Positions 17,013-28,375 are shown, counted from the first letter of the stretch. The stretch: 64,000 bases of DNA from Tenacibaculum sp. Bg11-29 (GCF_002836595.1 NZ_PJBB01000003.1:4061501-4125500); one strand, 5' to 3'. The notes: generated from the letters alone by a model not told the origin. Program-made: numbers and translations.

Positions 17013-17239
17013 CATTATTCACATTTAAAAGTAAAAAAAGAAGATTACCTTATATCAAAATCATTTTCTTTATCAATATTACTATATGCTGTTATTCAAA
17101 TATTTTCTATGACACAAAAAAGAATCAGTTACTAATTTTTATAGTATATGCCTTCATTTAACAATTTATAATTTTAATCCTTCTTTATTTCTTTTCTAAT
17201 TCAGAAAATATGTACTTTTATAGCTTATTTTTTAAGTAA

Positions 17240-20026
17240 ATGAAAAGAGATCTTTCTACCATAAGTCCTAAAGAAAACATCATTATAAAGGGTGCTAGTT
17301 TGCATAATTTAAAAAACATTGATGTTGTTATTCCACGTAATAAACTAGTTGTAATAACTGGGCTTTCTGGTTCTGGAAAATCTTCTTTGGCTTTTGATAC
17401 TTTGTATGCCGAAGGACAAAGACGCTATGTAGAAAGTTTATCTTCTTATGCTCGTCAGTTTTTAGGTAAATTACACAAACCTAAGGTAGATTATATAAAA
17501 GGTATTTCTCCTGCCATTGCTATTGAACAAAAAGTAAACTCTACAAATCCACGTTCAACAGTTGGTACCTCAACAGAAATTTATGATTATATAAAATTAC
17601 TATATGCTCGTATTGGTAAAACAATTTCGCCTACATCTGGTAATGAAGTAAAAAAACATACTGTTTCTGATGTTCTTAATTTTGTAAAAACTTTTGAAGA
17701 ACGCACTAAACTATTATTACTTGCTCCTATTATCATTAATGAAAACCGTGACCTTAAAACTGTTTTACAAGTTTTAACACAACAAGGTTATGCACGTATA
17801 AAATACAATAATGAAATTTTTAGAATTGATGATTTTCCTATTGAATCATATAAAAATGAAGAATTATTTTTAGTCGTTGATAGAATTGTTACTAAAAATG
17901 AAGAAGATTTTTATAATCGATTAGGTGATGCAATACAAACTGCTTTTTTTGAAGGAAAAGGCATCTGCTTCATTGAAAGCTTAAATGATAAGACAGTTAC
18001 TGAATTTAGTAATAAATTTGAGTTAGACGGAATTACATTTCTTGAACCAAACACACATTTATTTAGTTTTAATAATCCTTATGGAGCATGCCCAACTTGT
18101 GAAGGTTATGGTAGCGTAATAGGTATCGATAATGATTTGGTAATACCTAATACTGGTTTATCAATATTTGAAGATGCTATATTCCCTTTTAAAACGGATT
18201 CTTACAAAATATACAAAGAGGAGTTAATTCTAAATGCTGAAGCTTTCAATATTCCTATTCATAAACCTTGGTTTGAACTTTCTGAAGACCAAAAAGAATT
18301 TATTTGGAACGGAACTAAAAGTTTTCAAGGTATAAATGACTTATTTAAAAAACTAGAAGAAAAAAGTTACAAAATTCAGAACAGAGTAATGCTTTCTCGT
18401 TACAGAGGAAAAACAAAATGTACCGATTGTAACGGGCAACGTTTACGTAAAGAAGCAAGTTTCGTTTATGTTCATGGCAAAATAATTTCTGAACTAGTAA
18501 CACTTCCTTTAGATGAATTAGCAATATTTTTTAATAATATAAAACTAAATAAGTACGAGCAAGATATCGGTAAACGTTTACTTACTGAAATTAATAACCG
18601 TTTACTATTTTTAACTAATGTTGGTTTAAATTATTTAACATTAAATAGAACATCAAATACACTTTCAGGAGGAGAAAGCCAACGAATAAACTTAGCTACT
18701 TCACTTGGTAGTTCACTTGTTGGCTCAATGTATATATTAGATGAACCGAGTATTGGTTTACACCCTAAGGATACCGAAAAATTAATTGATGTCCTTAAAG
18801 ATTTACGAGATTTAGGAAATACTGTAATTGTTGTTGAACACGATGAAGATATCATGAAAGAGGCTGATTATATTATTGATATTGGTCCCGAAGCTGGTAC
18901 TTATGGTGGTCATGTTGTTGCCGAAGGTACTTTTAATGAAATTATGAAATCAGATTCGTTAACAGCAAAATATTTATCTGAAAAATTAAAAATTGAAGTT
19001 CCTAAGGTTCGTAAAGATTCTAAAAATACTATTAATATTATTGGGGCACGTGAAAATAATCTTAAAAACATTGATGTTTCTTTTCCTTTAAATAATTTAA
19101 CTGTTATTACAGGAGTTTCTGGTAGTGGAAAAAGCACATTGGTTAAGAAAATTTTATATCCTGCAATGCAAAAAAAGCTAATAGGATATGGTGATAAGGT
19201 TGGACAGTACACAGATATAACAGGAAGTTATGACAGTTTAAAACATATTGAGTTTATTGATCAAAACCCGATTGGTCGTTCATCTAGATCTAACCCTGTT
19301 ACTTATATAAAAGCTTATGATGATATTCGAAAATTGTTATCTGATCAAAAATTATCAAAAATAAGAAACTACCAACCGAAACACTTTTCTTTTAATGTTG
19401 AAGGTGGTCGTTGTGAGGTTTGTAAAGGTGAAGGTGAAGTTACTATTGAAATGCAATTTATGGCTGATGTACATTTACAATGTGATACATGTAATGGGAA
19501 ACGCTTTAAAAAAGAAGTCTTAGAAGTAAATTTTGAAAGAAAATCAATTGATGATATTTTAAATCTTACTATTGATGATGCTGTTGCTTTTTTTACAGAT
19601 AATGAACAACCTAAGATTGCACGAAAATTAAAACCTTTACAAGATGTTGGTTTAGGGTATGTACAACTAGGACAATCTTCTTCAACCCTATCTGGTGGAG
19701 AAGCGCAACGTATAAAACTTGCTTCATTTTTAGTAAAAGGAAACACAAAAGATAAAGCTTTATTTATTTTTGATGAACCTACAACAGGTTTACATTTTCA
19801 TGATATTAAAAAACTATTGGCATCTTTTAATGCTTTGATTGAAAAAGGACATTCAATCGTTGTTATTGAACATAATATTGAATTAATAAAATGTGCCGAT
19901 TATATTATTGACCTTGGTTTAGAAGGTGGTAAGAATGGAGGAAATCTTATTTTTACAGGAACACCTGAAGAATTAGCTAAGAACAAAGATTCTTATACCG
20001 CTAGTTATTTAGCTGAAAAACTATAA
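17240..20026 (+). CDS. uvrA: UvrA, excinuclease ABC subunit A
   Basis: A 928-residue nucleotide excision repair ATPase that scans DNA with UvrB. It has two ABC modules: Walker [20 protein letters not shown] with signature [12 protein letters not shown], and Walker [12 protein letters not shown] with signature [12 protein letters not shown]. Zinc sites CTDCNGQR and [10 protein letters not shown]...CDTCNGKRF are present. In the insertion zinc finger only the second pair (CPTCEGYG) is visible; the position of the first pair reads [16 protein letters not shown] with no cysteine, so that finger is incomplete. It is monocistronic, with a terminator at 20042. Confidence 0.96.
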   Translation: MKRDLSTISPKENIIIKGASLHNLKNIDVVIPRNKLVVITGLSGSGKSSLAFDTLYAEGQRRYVESLSSYARQFLGKLHKPKVDYIKGISPAIAIEQKVNSTNPRSTVGTSTEIYDYIKLLYARIGKTISPTSGNEVKKHTVSDVLNFVKTFEERTKLLLLAPIIINENRDLKTVLQVLTQQGYARIKYNNEIFRIDDFPIESYKNEELFLVVDRIVTKNEEDFYNRLGDAIQTAFFEGKGICFIESLNDKTVTEFSNKFELDGITFLEPNTHLFSFNNPYGACPTCEGYGSVIGIDNDLVIPNTGLSIFEDAIFPFKTDSYKIYKEELILNAEAFNIPIHKPWFELSEDQKEFIWNGTKSFQGINDLFKKLEEKSYKIQNRVMLSRYRGKTKCTDCNGQRLRKEASFVYVHGKIISELVTLPLDELAIFFNNIKLNKYEQDIGKRLLTEINNRLLFLTNVGLNYLTLNRTSNTLSGGESQRINLATSLGSSLVGSMYILDEPSIGLHPKDTEKLIDVLKDLRDLGNTVIVVEHDEDIMKEADYIIDIGPEAGTYGGHVVAEGTFNEIMKSDSLTAKYLSEKLKIEVPKVRKDSKNTINIIGARENNLKNIDVSFPLNNLTVITGVSGSGKSTLVKKILYPAMQKKLIGYGDKVGQYTDITGSYDSLKHIEFIDQNPIGRSSRSNPVTYIKAYDDIRKLLSDQKLSKIRNYQPKHFSFNVEGGRCEVCKGEGEVTIEMQFMADVHLQCDTCNGKRFKKEVLEVNFERKSIDDILNLTIDDAVAFFTDNEQPKIARKLKPLQDVGLGYVQLGQSSSTLSGGEAQRIKLASFLVKGNTKDKALFIFDEPTTGLHFHDIKKLLASFNALIEKGHSIVVIEHNIELIKCADYIIDLGLEGGKNGGNLIFTGTPEELAKNKDSYTASYLAEKL

Positions 20027-20041
20027 AAACATTACATATAA

Positions 20042-20075
20042 GAAACTGCCTAACCCTCTCAAGTTAAGCAGTTTC
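20042..20075 (+). terminator. Terminator-like hairpin after uvrA
   Basis: GAAACTGC (20042-20049) pairs with GCAGTTTC (20068-20075), extended inside by TAA/TTA. No strong T run follows on the plus strand. It lies between the convergent uvrA and hmuY-like genes and can serve both. Confidence 0.65.
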
Positions 20076-20151
20076 AACTGTACAAAAACTAACAAAATTT
20101 TTTAATCTTTTAAATAAATTTATTGTTTATCTAAAATTAAAAGTGTTTTTT

Positions 20152-21231
20152 CTATAATAAACTATATACAAATTCAGGTGAACCGCGCTCCCCTGCTTCA
20201 TTTAACAAAGCTAGAAACTGTAATTTATAAATATTTCCATCTGTATCGTTTACGATATAAAATAAATTAGATTTAACTTTTTTAGAAAAAACATTTCTCC
20301 AGCTACTACCTATTATATTCTGATCGTTATAAACAAAATTAGCATCTACTACGTTACTTAAGTTAAATGCATCATAAGACAATTCTTTTTCATCATCAGT
20401 ATTTATCATATAAATACCTACATTCGATTTTGTATTACTTGTTACAAAATCTGAAAATGAATACGCCCCTAGCACACCTCCACCAAAATCTAATACTTTA
20501 TTAGAAACGGTAAAGTTTAAATCCCAATCAGTTTTTTCTGGCTCAACATCTACAACAATCTCTTTATCAAAGCTAAAAAAAGTAAAATTGAAACCATTTT
20601 TTTTAGATATAACCTTTTCTTTATGTGTTGTTGCATCTAAATCAGCATACTGTAAAACATAGTTATCCCCTCTTCTTGTTACTCTAACTTTTTTCCATCC
20701 TCTTGAGTCTCCAGAAATATTAATACTACCTGTAGCTGGCACATCGGTACCAACATTAAATCCAAGATTTACTAAATACACCTTGTTTTCTGAATCATTT
20801 ATAGAAACTTCGTTCATCGCAGTTTCTTTTATATTTCCATCAGGAGAATCAACATAAATATTAGAACCTGCCGAACCTACAACTACTTTCCCTTGTAAAT
20901 CTTTCACTTCTTCATCTGCTGATGTTATTGCATCAATATTTGCTGTAGATAGTTGTGCCGTAGCCATAGCAATAGCGCCATTAATTGTAACTCTAAAATC
21001 ATCTCCAGAATAAAAACCTAAATCCCAAGAATCTCTTTTTACAGGTGTAGTAGTATTTGTACTTAAATCTACATAAACTTGATTTTGCTCATTTGGACCA
21101 CCAAGATCTGGTGATATAGAAGCTCCTTCTTTTACTATCTTTATTGGTTCTGACGGTAAATTACCATCACTACAGCTTATAAAATTGAATGCCGCAATAC
21201 ATATAATTAATGTTAAAAATTTATTTCTCAT
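20152..21231 (-). CDS. HmuY-family haem-binding lipoprotein
   Basis: A 359-residue lipoprotein (FNFISC, Cys20) of the HmuY type. The family pattern is a repeated layout of YVDLSTNTTTPVKRDSWDLGF, then a sheet-rich core with EKTDWDLNFTVSN, and a C-terminal strand set ending FYIVNDTDGNIYKLQFLAL. Characterised HmuY proteins bind haem at the cell surface and pass it to a TonB receptor. The gene directly follows the TonB receptor at 21233 with a 1-bp gap, the standard HmuR-HmuY arrangement. Control by iron or haem is expected. Confidence 0.88.
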   Translation of the reverse strand: MRNKFLTLIICIAAFNFISCSDGNLPSEPIKIVKEGASISPDLGGPNEQNQVYVDLSTNTTTPVKRDSWDLGFYSGDDFRVTINGAIAMATAQLSTANIDAITSADEEVKDLQGKVVVGSAGSNIYVDSPDGNIKETAMNEVSINDSENKVYLVNLGFNVGTDVPATGSINISGDSRGWKKVRVTRRGDNYVLQYADLDATTHKEKVISKKNGFNFTFFSFDKEIVVDVEPEKTDWDLNFTVSNKVLDFGGGVLGAYSFSDFVTSNTKSNVGIYMINTDDEKELSYDAFNLSNVVDANFVYNDQNIIGSSWRNVFSKKVKSNLFYIVNDTDGNIYKLQFLALLNEAGERGSPEFVYSLL

Positions 21232-21232
21232 G

Positions 21233-23359
21233 TTATTTAAAATTAAGGTTGTATAAAAGTTTTAAGTAATAAGATCTTCCGTAGCCCAGTAAAAGAGAAT
21301 TACTATTAGATGAATGTACTCCTGCTCCTGAATTACTAATATTTACGTTAGTTATATCTAGTAAATTTCTTGCCCCTAACGTGGTTTGTATGGTATTGTT
21401 AAAAAATGATTTTTTTATAGAAGCATCTAACCATTGGTAAGCGTTTGCAGTTGATTTTTCAAATATTGAGTTCCCTTCAGCATCAGTTCCAGAAGTAACA
21501 TAATTTTGTTGTTTACCATTGTGTTTTAGCAATACTGTAATTGCTGTTTTAAATTTTTCTATCTGGTAAGTAGCACTTGTATTTAACTGAAAAGAATATA
21601 AATAGTCATTTTTTGCATTCACTTCGTTATTTGCAACTCTTGAAATACCTTGTAATGTTCCTCCTAAATTAAAAATCCAATTATTTTTTTTAATGCTATT
21701 CTCAGTTGTAAATCCCCACAGCTTATATGCATCAATATTTATGTATTGATATTTTAGAGGTAAGCTATTTACAATTGCTAAGTCTATTTTATCATTTATA
21801 TCTATATAACTTAACTTTATAGCATTTGATAAAGAAAAATCATTAAACCAACTACTCTTTTTTAAATTTATAGAAGCTGTATACCCGTTTTCAGGCTTTA
21901 AGCTTTCATTACCTCTAACATCATGATTAGAATCTACAAAATAATAGTACAATTCTTCAAAATTTGGAGCCCTATATGACGTACCAATATTACCTCGTAA
22001 TTCAAAACCTTTTTTCATTAAATACCTAGCACTTAAAGATGTTAATAGCTTAGAATTAAATAATGAACTGTATTCATATCGTACACCTGGTCTCAACATG
22101 AAACTATCAGAAACGTTTATTTCAGATGATCCAAATGCAGCATAACTGTTTTGCTTCCTTTCTTTATTTTGATACGTAATATCACTTGATGCTTGGGTAT
22201 CAAAACCACTTATAAAACGAGTTTCATAACCTAGTTGAAAACTATAAGATTTGTTTTTAAAAATATTATTTATAGCTCCTTTAGAAAAGAAAACTTTACT
22301 CGACTGCTGTAATTCATCACTTCCGTGTGATTTTCTCCCTCCAAGAATATAATAATTAAACTTATTTAAATAACGCTTTTGCGTTTGGTAAGACAATGAA
22401 ACATTATAATTTGCACCAGAATTTAATTGTCCATTTATATTTAAGTTATTTATAAATCTATCAGTTGTAAAAATTTTATCGACTGAAAACGGATTACTTG
22501 TTTGCGATTTTATATCTATATTTTCATCAACAGATAAGTCATAGTAATTTATCAACTCATTAAAATATTCAAATTTATATAGTAATTTGAAATTTTTATT
22601 TTTGTAGCTAACTAAAGCATTTGTATTTAGTTGCGTTTTAGGTAACCATTCGTAACCTCTTAAACCATCATCTTTATAATAATCTCTACCTTGTTTATTA
22701 TTATAAAATCCTGCAAATTGATTACGGTTAAAACCTGTTCTTACAAACCAATTTTCATTAAAGTTATGAGAAACATTAAACCCTTGTATATGTCTACCTT
22801 TATCAAACAAAGCATACTCATTACTCACTGTTTCTTCTTGTAAAGATGCTTTAATATTCCATTTACTATTTATCGATTTTTTAGTAATTACATTAATTAC
22901 ACCAGAAACAGCATTTGCCCCATACTCTACCCCCATTGCCCCTTCTACAATTTCTATTCGCTCAATATCATCTAAATTAATCTGCGTTAAATCAATATTA
23001 TTCCCCAAACCATTATCACTAACTAAAGGTATATTATCTATAAGAATATTAAAGTATTGAGAATCTAAACCAAAAAAAGAAATTGTTGACTTTCCTGTTT
23101 TAGAGCTAGGTATAATTGTTAGGTTTAAATTAAAATTAAGTAAATCAGCTAAATTATTAGCAGCCTGTTTATCTATCTGTTCCCTTTTGATTACAGTTAC
23201 ATTGTAAACAGATTTTTTAATTGACTGAGGACTATACTGTCCAGTAACAACCACTTCATCTAGTTTAACCGAAGTTATAGAGTCTAGTTCTTTCTCCTGA
23301 CTAAATACAGACAGTGTTATAAAAAAAAACAATATTGCAACTTTATTATATAGAAACAT
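21233..23359 (-). CDS. TonB-dependent outer-membrane receptor (HmuR-like)
   Basis: A 708-residue receptor with Sec signal. The plug domain begins at about residue 30 (LDEVVVTGQYSPQSIKKSVY, then DLLNFNLNLTI) and includes IERIEIVEGAMGVEYGANAV followed by GVINVITKK. A roughly 550-residue beta-barrel follows, ending YYLKLLYNLNF with the C-terminal aromatic typical of barrel insertion. Coupling to the HmuY gene indicates haem or haemoprotein uptake. Its promoter overlaps that of the divergent DUF6607/TonB operon (23360-23458). Confidence 0.93.
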   Translation of the reverse strand: MFLYNKVAILFFFITLSVFSQEKELDSITSVKLDEVVVTGQYSPQSIKKSVYNVTVIKREQIDKQAANNLADLLNFNLNLTIIPSSKTGKSTISFFGLDSQYFNILIDNIPLVSDNGLGNNIDLTQINLDDIERIEIVEGAMGVEYGANAVSGVINVITKKSINSKWNIKASLQEETVSNEYALFDKGRHIQGFNVSHNFNENWFVRTGFNRNQFAGFYNNKQGRDYYKDDGLRGYEWLPKTQLNTNALVSYKNKNFKLLYKFEYFNELINYYDLSVDENIDIKSQTSNPFSVDKIFTTDRFINNLNINGQLNSGANYNVSLSYQTQKRYLNKFNYYILGGRKSHGSDELQQSSKVFFSKGAINNIFKNKSYSFQLGYETRFISGFDTQASSDITYQNKERKQNSYAAFGSSEINVSDSFMLRPGVRYEYSSLFNSKLLTSLSARYLMKKGFELRGNIGTSYRAPNFEELYYYFVDSNHDVRGNESLKPENGYTASINLKKSSWFNDFSLSNAIKLSYIDINDKIDLAIVNSLPLKYQYINIDAYKLWGFTTENSIKKNNWIFNLGGTLQGISRVANNEVNAKNDYLYSFQLNTSATYQIEKFKTAITVLLKHNGKQQNYVTSGTDAEGNSIFEKSTANAYQWLDASIKKSFFNNTIQTTLGARNLLDITNVNISNSGAGVHSSNSNSLLLGYGRSYYLKLLYNLNFK

Positions 23360-23375
23360 TCTTAATAAATTTCGG

Positions 23376-23425
23376 CAAATATATACTCTTATTCTTAATC
23401 AATCTAAATAAAATTTATATTTTTG
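23376..23425. promoter_or_regulatory. Divergent promoter region of two iron/haem operons
   Basis: On the minus strand, TATATTTG (23376-23383 read in reverse) follows TTG (23400-23402) after 16 bases, a near-consensus flavobacterial promoter for the TonB/HmuY operon. On the plus strand, TATTTTTG at 23418-23425 is the -7 of the DUF6607 operon. Between them lies TTTAGATTGATTAAGAA (minus strand), an imperfect palindrome covering the minus -33 TTG. It is a candidate Fur-type operator; the assignment is tentative. Confidence 0.55.
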
Positions 23426-23458
23426 CAAAAAAATTTACAACCCATAAAAATCATAAAA

Positions 23459-24355
23459 ATGAAAAAACTAATTTTAGTAACTGCCATACTACTGTCAGCC
23501 TTTACAGTTAAAGCTCAGAAAAAAAAGGACAAAGCCGCTATTAAAAAAATGTGCGGATGCTATGAAGTCACCTTCAATTTTGCTGAAACTTTTAGTAATA
23601 GTAAAGATTCTTTATACAAACCTTCTAAAACAAAAAAAGACAAAGCTTTAGAATGGGCTGGGTTAATAGAAGACAGCAAAAACAAAATTTCAATTCAACA
23701 TTTATTACAAGTAGGTAATCCAGACAAACCTTATATAATAAAGCATTGGAGACAAGACTGGACATATCAAAATAAAGATTTTTATATGTACAACGGAGAC
23801 AACAATTGGCTATATGAACAAAAAACTAAAACTGAGGTAAAAAAACAGTGGAGTCAAAAAGTTTATCAAGTTGACGATAGCCCTCGTTACGAAGGTTCAG
23901 GGTCTTGGGTACATATAGATGGAAAAAGCTACTGGGAAAGTACCACTAATGCTCCTTTACCCCGTAGAGAATATACTAAAAGAAGTGATTACAATATTAC
24001 AGAAAGAGGTAACCGCCATGAAATAACAAATTATGGTTGGGTACATGACCAGGATAATAAAAAAGTAATAAGAAAAGCTGATAAAAAGGATGTTATTATA
24101 GCTTACGAAAAAGGTTATAACACTTATGTAAAAGTTGCTGATACTCGCTGTAAAGCTTCAATAGACTGGTGGAAAAAGAATGCTAGTAAATGGCAATTAG
24201 TTAGAAATAAGTGGGACGAAATATATAAAAGAAATACCAACCTAACTTTAAAGAAAAAGGTACAAAACAAACCTTTATATAAACACTTGTTTTCTGATAA
24301 AGTAACTGAACAAAAAGAAATTGATAAAACGATTGAATCTTTCGTTAAAAAATAA
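23459..24355 (+). CDS. DUF6607-family exported protein
   Basis: About 298 residues from the ATG at 23459, which gives a clean signal peptide (MKKLILVTAILLSAFTVKAQ). An upstream in-frame ATG at 23423 overlaps the -7 element and would spoil the leader. The mature part matches the DUF6607 pattern: MCGCYEVTFNFAETF, IKHWRQDWTYQNKDF, VYQVDDSPRYEGSGSWVHID, APLPRREYTKRSDYNITERG, then GWVHDQDNKKVIRK. The function is unknown; in Bacteroidota the family is often beside iron-uptake receptors, as here. It is the first gene of a five-gene operon with a TonB receptor 29 bp downstream. Confidence 0.85.
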   Translation: MKKLILVTAILLSAFTVKAQKKKDKAAIKKMCGCYEVTFNFAETFSNSKDSLYKPSKTKKDKALEWAGLIEDSKNKISIQHLLQVGNPDKPYIIKHWRQDWTYQNKDFYMYNGDNNWLYEQKTKTEVKKQWSQKVYQVDDSPRYEGSGSWVHIDGKSYWESTTNAPLPRREYTKRSDYNITERGNRHEITNYGWVHDQDNKKVIRKADKKDVIIAYEKGYNTYVKVADTRCKASIDWWKKNASKWQLVRNKWDEIYKRNTNLTLKKKVQNKPLYKHLFSDKVTEQKEIDKTIESFVKK

Positions 24356-24384
24356 TTTTTCATAAACCTCTCAATATAAAAGAA

Positions 24385-26808
24385 ATGAGAATTTTCACAA
24401 TAGTACTACTTATATGTAGTTGTATTCAAACAATGTATGGTCAAGCGACCTTAAAAGGAATTGTAAAGTCAGAAAGTAATAAAGCAATCCCTTATGCTAA
24501 TATTTATATAAAAGGAACTAAAACTGGTAGCGAAACAAAAGAAGACGGAAGTTTTATTTTAAAAAACATTCCTCTTTCAACATATACACTAACAGCAAGT
24601 GCTGTAGGTTTTTCTTCTTTATCTCAAAAAATAAAGGTAATCGGAGATATGAATAACTTAGTATTTATATTAAAATCTGATACGCAATTAGATGAGGTTG
24701 AACTTTTCGGTTCACGAAATAAAAGAGCTGAAAAACTAGAAACACTTACACGATTACCACTTGCTCCTAACGAGCAATTACAAAGTATTTCGGTATTATC
24801 ACATAAACTTATCGACCAACAAAATGCATTAAGTCTTAGTGATGTTACCAAAAACGTAGCTGGTGTTTATACTTTTGCTACGTATGGTAACACAAAAGAA
24901 AGTATGTCTTTAAGAGGGTATAGAGGAATTCCGATACTTAAAAATGGGGTTCGTATTAACTCAGATTTTAGAGGAACAGGTGTTATTACCGATATGGCTG
25001 GTGTAGATAATATTCAGGTACTAAAAGGTATTTCTGCAATTAGTCAAGGTTTAGGTGGTGATTTAGGTTCTGCAGGTGGTGTAATTAACGTAGTAACCAA
25101 AACTCCAAAATTTTATGAAGGTGGTGAAATTAGTTTAAGAGCAGGTAGCTATGGCAAACTACGTCCTACTTTTGATTTTTATGGCCCATTAGATAAGAAA
25201 AAAACAGTAGCTTTTAGAGTTGCTGGTGCCTATGATAAAGCTGATAGTTATCGTGCAAATGTAAGTTCAGAACGTTTATATATTAACCCATCGTTAGCAT
25301 GGAAACCAAATGATAAAACATCTATTATTTTAGAAATGGATTATATGGATGATAGCCGTACACCTGACCAGGGAACCATAAATTTAGGCAGCTATGATGT
25401 TAACAACATTTATAAATTATCTAACAATCGTTTTATGGGATTTGAATCTGATAGAAGTAACACTCTCAATACAACTTATGCAATTCGTTTTGATAGAGAG
25501 ATTAATGATAAACTAACCCTAAAAGCAGGTTATTTTACTTCTAATTTAAATACATATACCGAAAGTTCTTGGGCTTTTCAGGCAAGCCCTAGAAATGGTT
25601 TAACTCCATTACCTAAAAATCAACGTTATAGGAATTATTATGCGAACGGAAGAGATGATAACAATAGTGTATTGCAGTTAGATTTAATAGGTAAAGATGT
25701 AGAAACGGGTTCATTAAAACATACTTTTCAAATAGGAATAGATTATAGAACTAATGAGTTTGACAATACCGCATACACGACAAATTATCCTACAGCAGAT
25801 CCTTATATAGATATCATAGACCTTACTGGACCTATTAATAATAAATTACCTTCCGGTATGAGCGTTGTAATAAACTCTGCTAAAGCTTCAGGATCTAAAA
25901 CAAAATCATATGGTTTTACGATTCAAGATAAAATTAGCCTTAACTCTTGGGCAGATGTATTTTTAGGTTTACGCTATAGTTCTTTAGAAAGAACTAAGGG
26001 AAACTTTATAGGTAGAACACTTGTTGGCTCTAAACGTGATAATGCTTTCAATCCATTAGTTGGTTTTAATATTAAACCTAATGAAAACATTGTTTTATTT
26101 GGTTCGTATGCTAGTAGTTCTAATCCGATGACTTCTTTTTACACAGATATTAACGGTAACGAATTAGGTACAGAACGATGGGATCAAATTGAAACAGGTA
26201 TAAAATCTACTTGGTTTAATAATGCTTTACGTTTCAACGTTACTACATTTTTCACAAGTAGTAAAAACTTAAATTTAGAAGTGTTAGATACTTCTGGAAA
26301 CAGCTTAGGTTATTACACTAAAGGTGGTGAAGATACAAGAAACGGTGTAGAAGTAGAATTAATTGGTCGTGTATTACCTAACCTACAAATTATTGGTGGA
26401 TATTCATATTTAGATGCAAAATATAAAGACCATGTAGATTATTATTACAACTCAAGCCCAATAAACACACCAAAACATACCGCTAATTTCTGGGCGAGAT
26501 ATGCATTCAATAATTCTTTAGATGGATTATCATTAGCAGCTGGAGCGTACTTTTTAGGTGAACGTCCACATAACGTATGGTCTAGAAAGTACACACATGT
26601 TGGTGTTGAACCAAATGTAAAACCTTTTAATTTAAAAGCATATACAACCGTAAATTTACAAGCTTCATATAAATTCAATGAAAAAATAAGTATAGATGTG
26701 TATGGAAATAATATTCTTAATGAAGTAGGCTATAATGCATATCGTACAGTATATTTGAATAGAATTCAACCAGCTAGTTACGGAACTACCTTACGTTATA
26801 AATTTTAA
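24385..26808 (+). CDS. TonB-dependent siderophore-type receptor
   Basis: An 807-residue receptor. A Sec signal precedes a carboxypeptidase-regulatory-like domain (residues about 22-95, GIVKSESNKAIPYANIYIKG). The plug has a QLDEVELFGSRNKRAEK TonB-box region, then MSLRGYRGIPILKNGVRIN and GSAGGVINVVTKTPKFYEGG. The barrel ends RIQPASYGTTLRYKF. The plug resembles ferric-siderophore receptors. It is in an operon with a membrane flavoreductase (28982), suggesting import followed by reductive release of iron. Confidence 0.93.
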   Translation: MRIFTIVLLICSCIQTMYGQATLKGIVKSESNKAIPYANIYIKGTKTGSETKEDGSFILKNIPLSTYTLTASAVGFSSLSQKIKVIGDMNNLVFILKSDTQLDEVELFGSRNKRAEKLETLTRLPLAPNEQLQSISVLSHKLIDQQNALSLSDVTKNVAGVYTFATYGNTKESMSLRGYRGIPILKNGVRINSDFRGTGVITDMAGVDNIQVLKGISAISQGLGGDLGSAGGVINVVTKTPKFYEGGEISLRAGSYGKLRPTFDFYGPLDKKKTVAFRVAGAYDKADSYRANVSSERLYINPSLAWKPNDKTSIILEMDYMDDSRTPDQGTINLGSYDVNNIYKLSNNRFMGFESDRSNTLNTTYAIRFDREINDKLTLKAGYFTSNLNTYTESSWAFQASPRNGLTPLPKNQRYRNYYANGRDDNNSVLQLDLIGKDVETGSLKHTFQIGIDYRTNEFDNTAYTTNYPTADPYIDIIDLTGPINNKLPSGMSVVINSAKASGSKTKSYGFTIQDKISLNSWADVFLGLRYSSLERTKGNFIGRTLVGSKRDNAFNPLVGFNIKPNENIVLFGSYASSSNPMTSFYTDINGNELGTERWDQIETGIKSTWFNNALRFNVTTFFTSSKNLNLEVLDTSGNSLGYYTKGGEDTRNGVEVELIGRVLPNLQIIGGYSYLDAKYKDHVDYYYNSSPINTPKHTANFWARYAFNNSLDGLSLAAGAYFLGERPHNVWSRKYTHVGVEPNVKPFNLKAYTTVNLQASYKFNEKISIDVYGNNILNEVGYNAYRTVYLNRIQPASYGTTLRYKF

Positions 26809-26812
26809 AAAA

Positions 26813-28297
26813 ATGAAAAAAATACAATTAACATTCGTACTTATTTTGTTTGCTAGTGCATTACAAGCACAGACAAAAAATATATTCTTTGATAGGGCTT
26901 TTTGGGAAACAACTCCTACAATAGCAATAATAGATCAAAAAATAAAAGAGAACAATAGTGCTACTGCATTAAACCCTAACGGGTTTGATGCAGTTACTTA
27001 TGCTGTCTTAGCAAAAGCACCAAATACAGTTATTAAATACTTACTAAACATAAAAGGTAATGATGTTAATAAACTTACACACGATAAAAGAACCTATATT
27101 TTTTGGGCAGCTTATAAAGGAAATTTAGAATTAGTTAAACATCTAATCAATAGTAATGCTCGATTAGACTTAAAAGATTCTCATAATTTTTCTCCTTTAA
27201 CTTTTGCAGCTGTTGCAGGACAAACTAATACAGAAATATATGATCTATTTATAAAAAATGGCATCGATATTAAAAAAGATGTAGATGAAAAGGGTGCTAA
27301 TGCTTTGTTATTATTAATTGGTCATTTAAAAGATTTTAAATTAGTAGATTATTTTACAAATAAAGGATTAAAACTTAACAGCACAGATAACCACGGAAAT
27401 GGTGCTTTCAATTACACTGCTTATAAGGGTAATAAAGCAATGCTAGAGTTGTTAATAAAAAAAGGGGTACCATATAAAAAAAATAGTTCAAATGGAGACA
27501 ATGCTATATTAGCTTCAACCATAGGTTCCCGTAGTGGTTACAATCCTTTAAGTTTTATTAAATACTTAGAAAGTATAGGTATTAATCCTAACATTACCAA
27601 TAAAGATGGTATAACCCCACTTCATAATATAGCATACAATAATAAAAATATTGAGGTTTTTAATTACTTTCTAAAAAAAGGAGTTAATGCTAATCAAATT
27701 GACAACAATGGAGACAATCCTTTAATAAAATCTACTAGAAGAAATTCTTTAGAAATTATACAGTTATTAGCCTCAAAAACTAAAAGTATAAACCACACAA
27801 ATAAAGATGGTAAATCTGCACTTACAAATGCTTTAAAAAACAGCCCTAAAGTAATAGATTTTTTATTAAAAAAAGGCGCTGATGTTTCTATTGTTGATAC
27901 TAAAGGAAATAACTTGAACTATTATTTGTTTAAAACCTTTAACGCTAAACAAAAAGATGAGTTTAAAGAAAAACTTAATCTTTTAAAAGGAAAAGGGTTT
28001 TATGTTAAAAAAACTCAAAAAAACGGAAATACATTATACCATTTAGCTGTTGAAAGACAAAGTATTGCTATGTTAGATTTTATTAATAAATATAAAATTG
28101 ATATTAATGCTAAAAACAAAAAAGGTTTATCAGCTATACAAGAAGCTGTTTTAACTGCTAAAAATAGTACTATTATAAAGTACCTAATTACTAAAGGAGC
28201 AAACAAAAGTGTTAAAACAGATTTTGATGAAACTCTTTATGACCTAGCAAAAGAAAACGAAGCGCTAAAAAATATAGATATTAGCTTTTTAAAATAA
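26813..28297 (+). CDS. Exported ankyrin-repeat protein
   Basis: A 494-residue protein with a signal peptide ending LQAQ, followed by about ten ankyrin repeats from residue 55 to near the end. Examples are FSPLTFAAVAGQTNTEIYDL, GNGAFNYTAYKGNKAMLELL, GITPLHNIAYNNKNIEVFNY and GKSALTNALKNSPKVIDFLL. No catalytic domain is present. Periplasmic ankyrin proteins act as binding or scaffold proteins; a role in helping the receptor or the reductase is inferred from its position 4 bp after the TonB gene. Confidence 0.88.
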   Translation: MKKIQLTFVLILFASALQAQTKNIFFDRAFWETTPTIAIIDQKIKENNSATALNPNGFDAVTYAVLAKAPNTVIKYLLNIKGNDVNKLTHDKRTYIFWAAYKGNLELVKHLINSNARLDLKDSHNFSPLTFAAVAGQTNTEIYDLFIKNGIDIKKDVDEKGANALLLLIGHLKDFKLVDYFTNKGLKLNSTDNHGNGAFNYTAYKGNKAMLELLIKKGVPYKKNSSNGDNAILASTIGSRSGYNPLSFIKYLESIGINPNITNKDGITPLHNIAYNNKNIEVFNYFLKKGVNANQIDNNGDNPLIKSTRRNSLEIIQLLASKTKSINHTNKDGKSALTNALKNSPKVIDFLLKKGADVSIVDTKGNNLNYYLFKTFNAKQKDEFKEKLNLLKGKGFYVKKTQKNGNTLYHLAVERQSIAMLDFINKYKIDINAKNKKGLSAIQEAVLTAKNSTIIKYLITKGANKSVKTDFDETLYDLAKENEALKNIDISFLK

Positions 28298-28307
28298 ACA
28301 CACTTAA

Positions 28308-28359
28308 TTAAATCGAATACAAACAAAAAACAACATAGTTTTATTTGTGCTCGATTTAA
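28308..28359 (+). other. Long stem-loop within the iron operon
   Basis: TTAAATCGAATACAAA (28308-28323) pairs with TTTGTGCTCGATTTAA (28344-28359) at 14 of 16 positions. It lies between the ankyrin and DUF2271 genes. There is no T run, so it may be an mRNA processing or stability element rather than a terminator. The motif GCTCGATTTAAC here recurs as GCTCGATCTAAC at 28951, again before a start codon. Confidence 0.5.
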
Positions 28360-28375
28360 CTTTAAACAATATAAT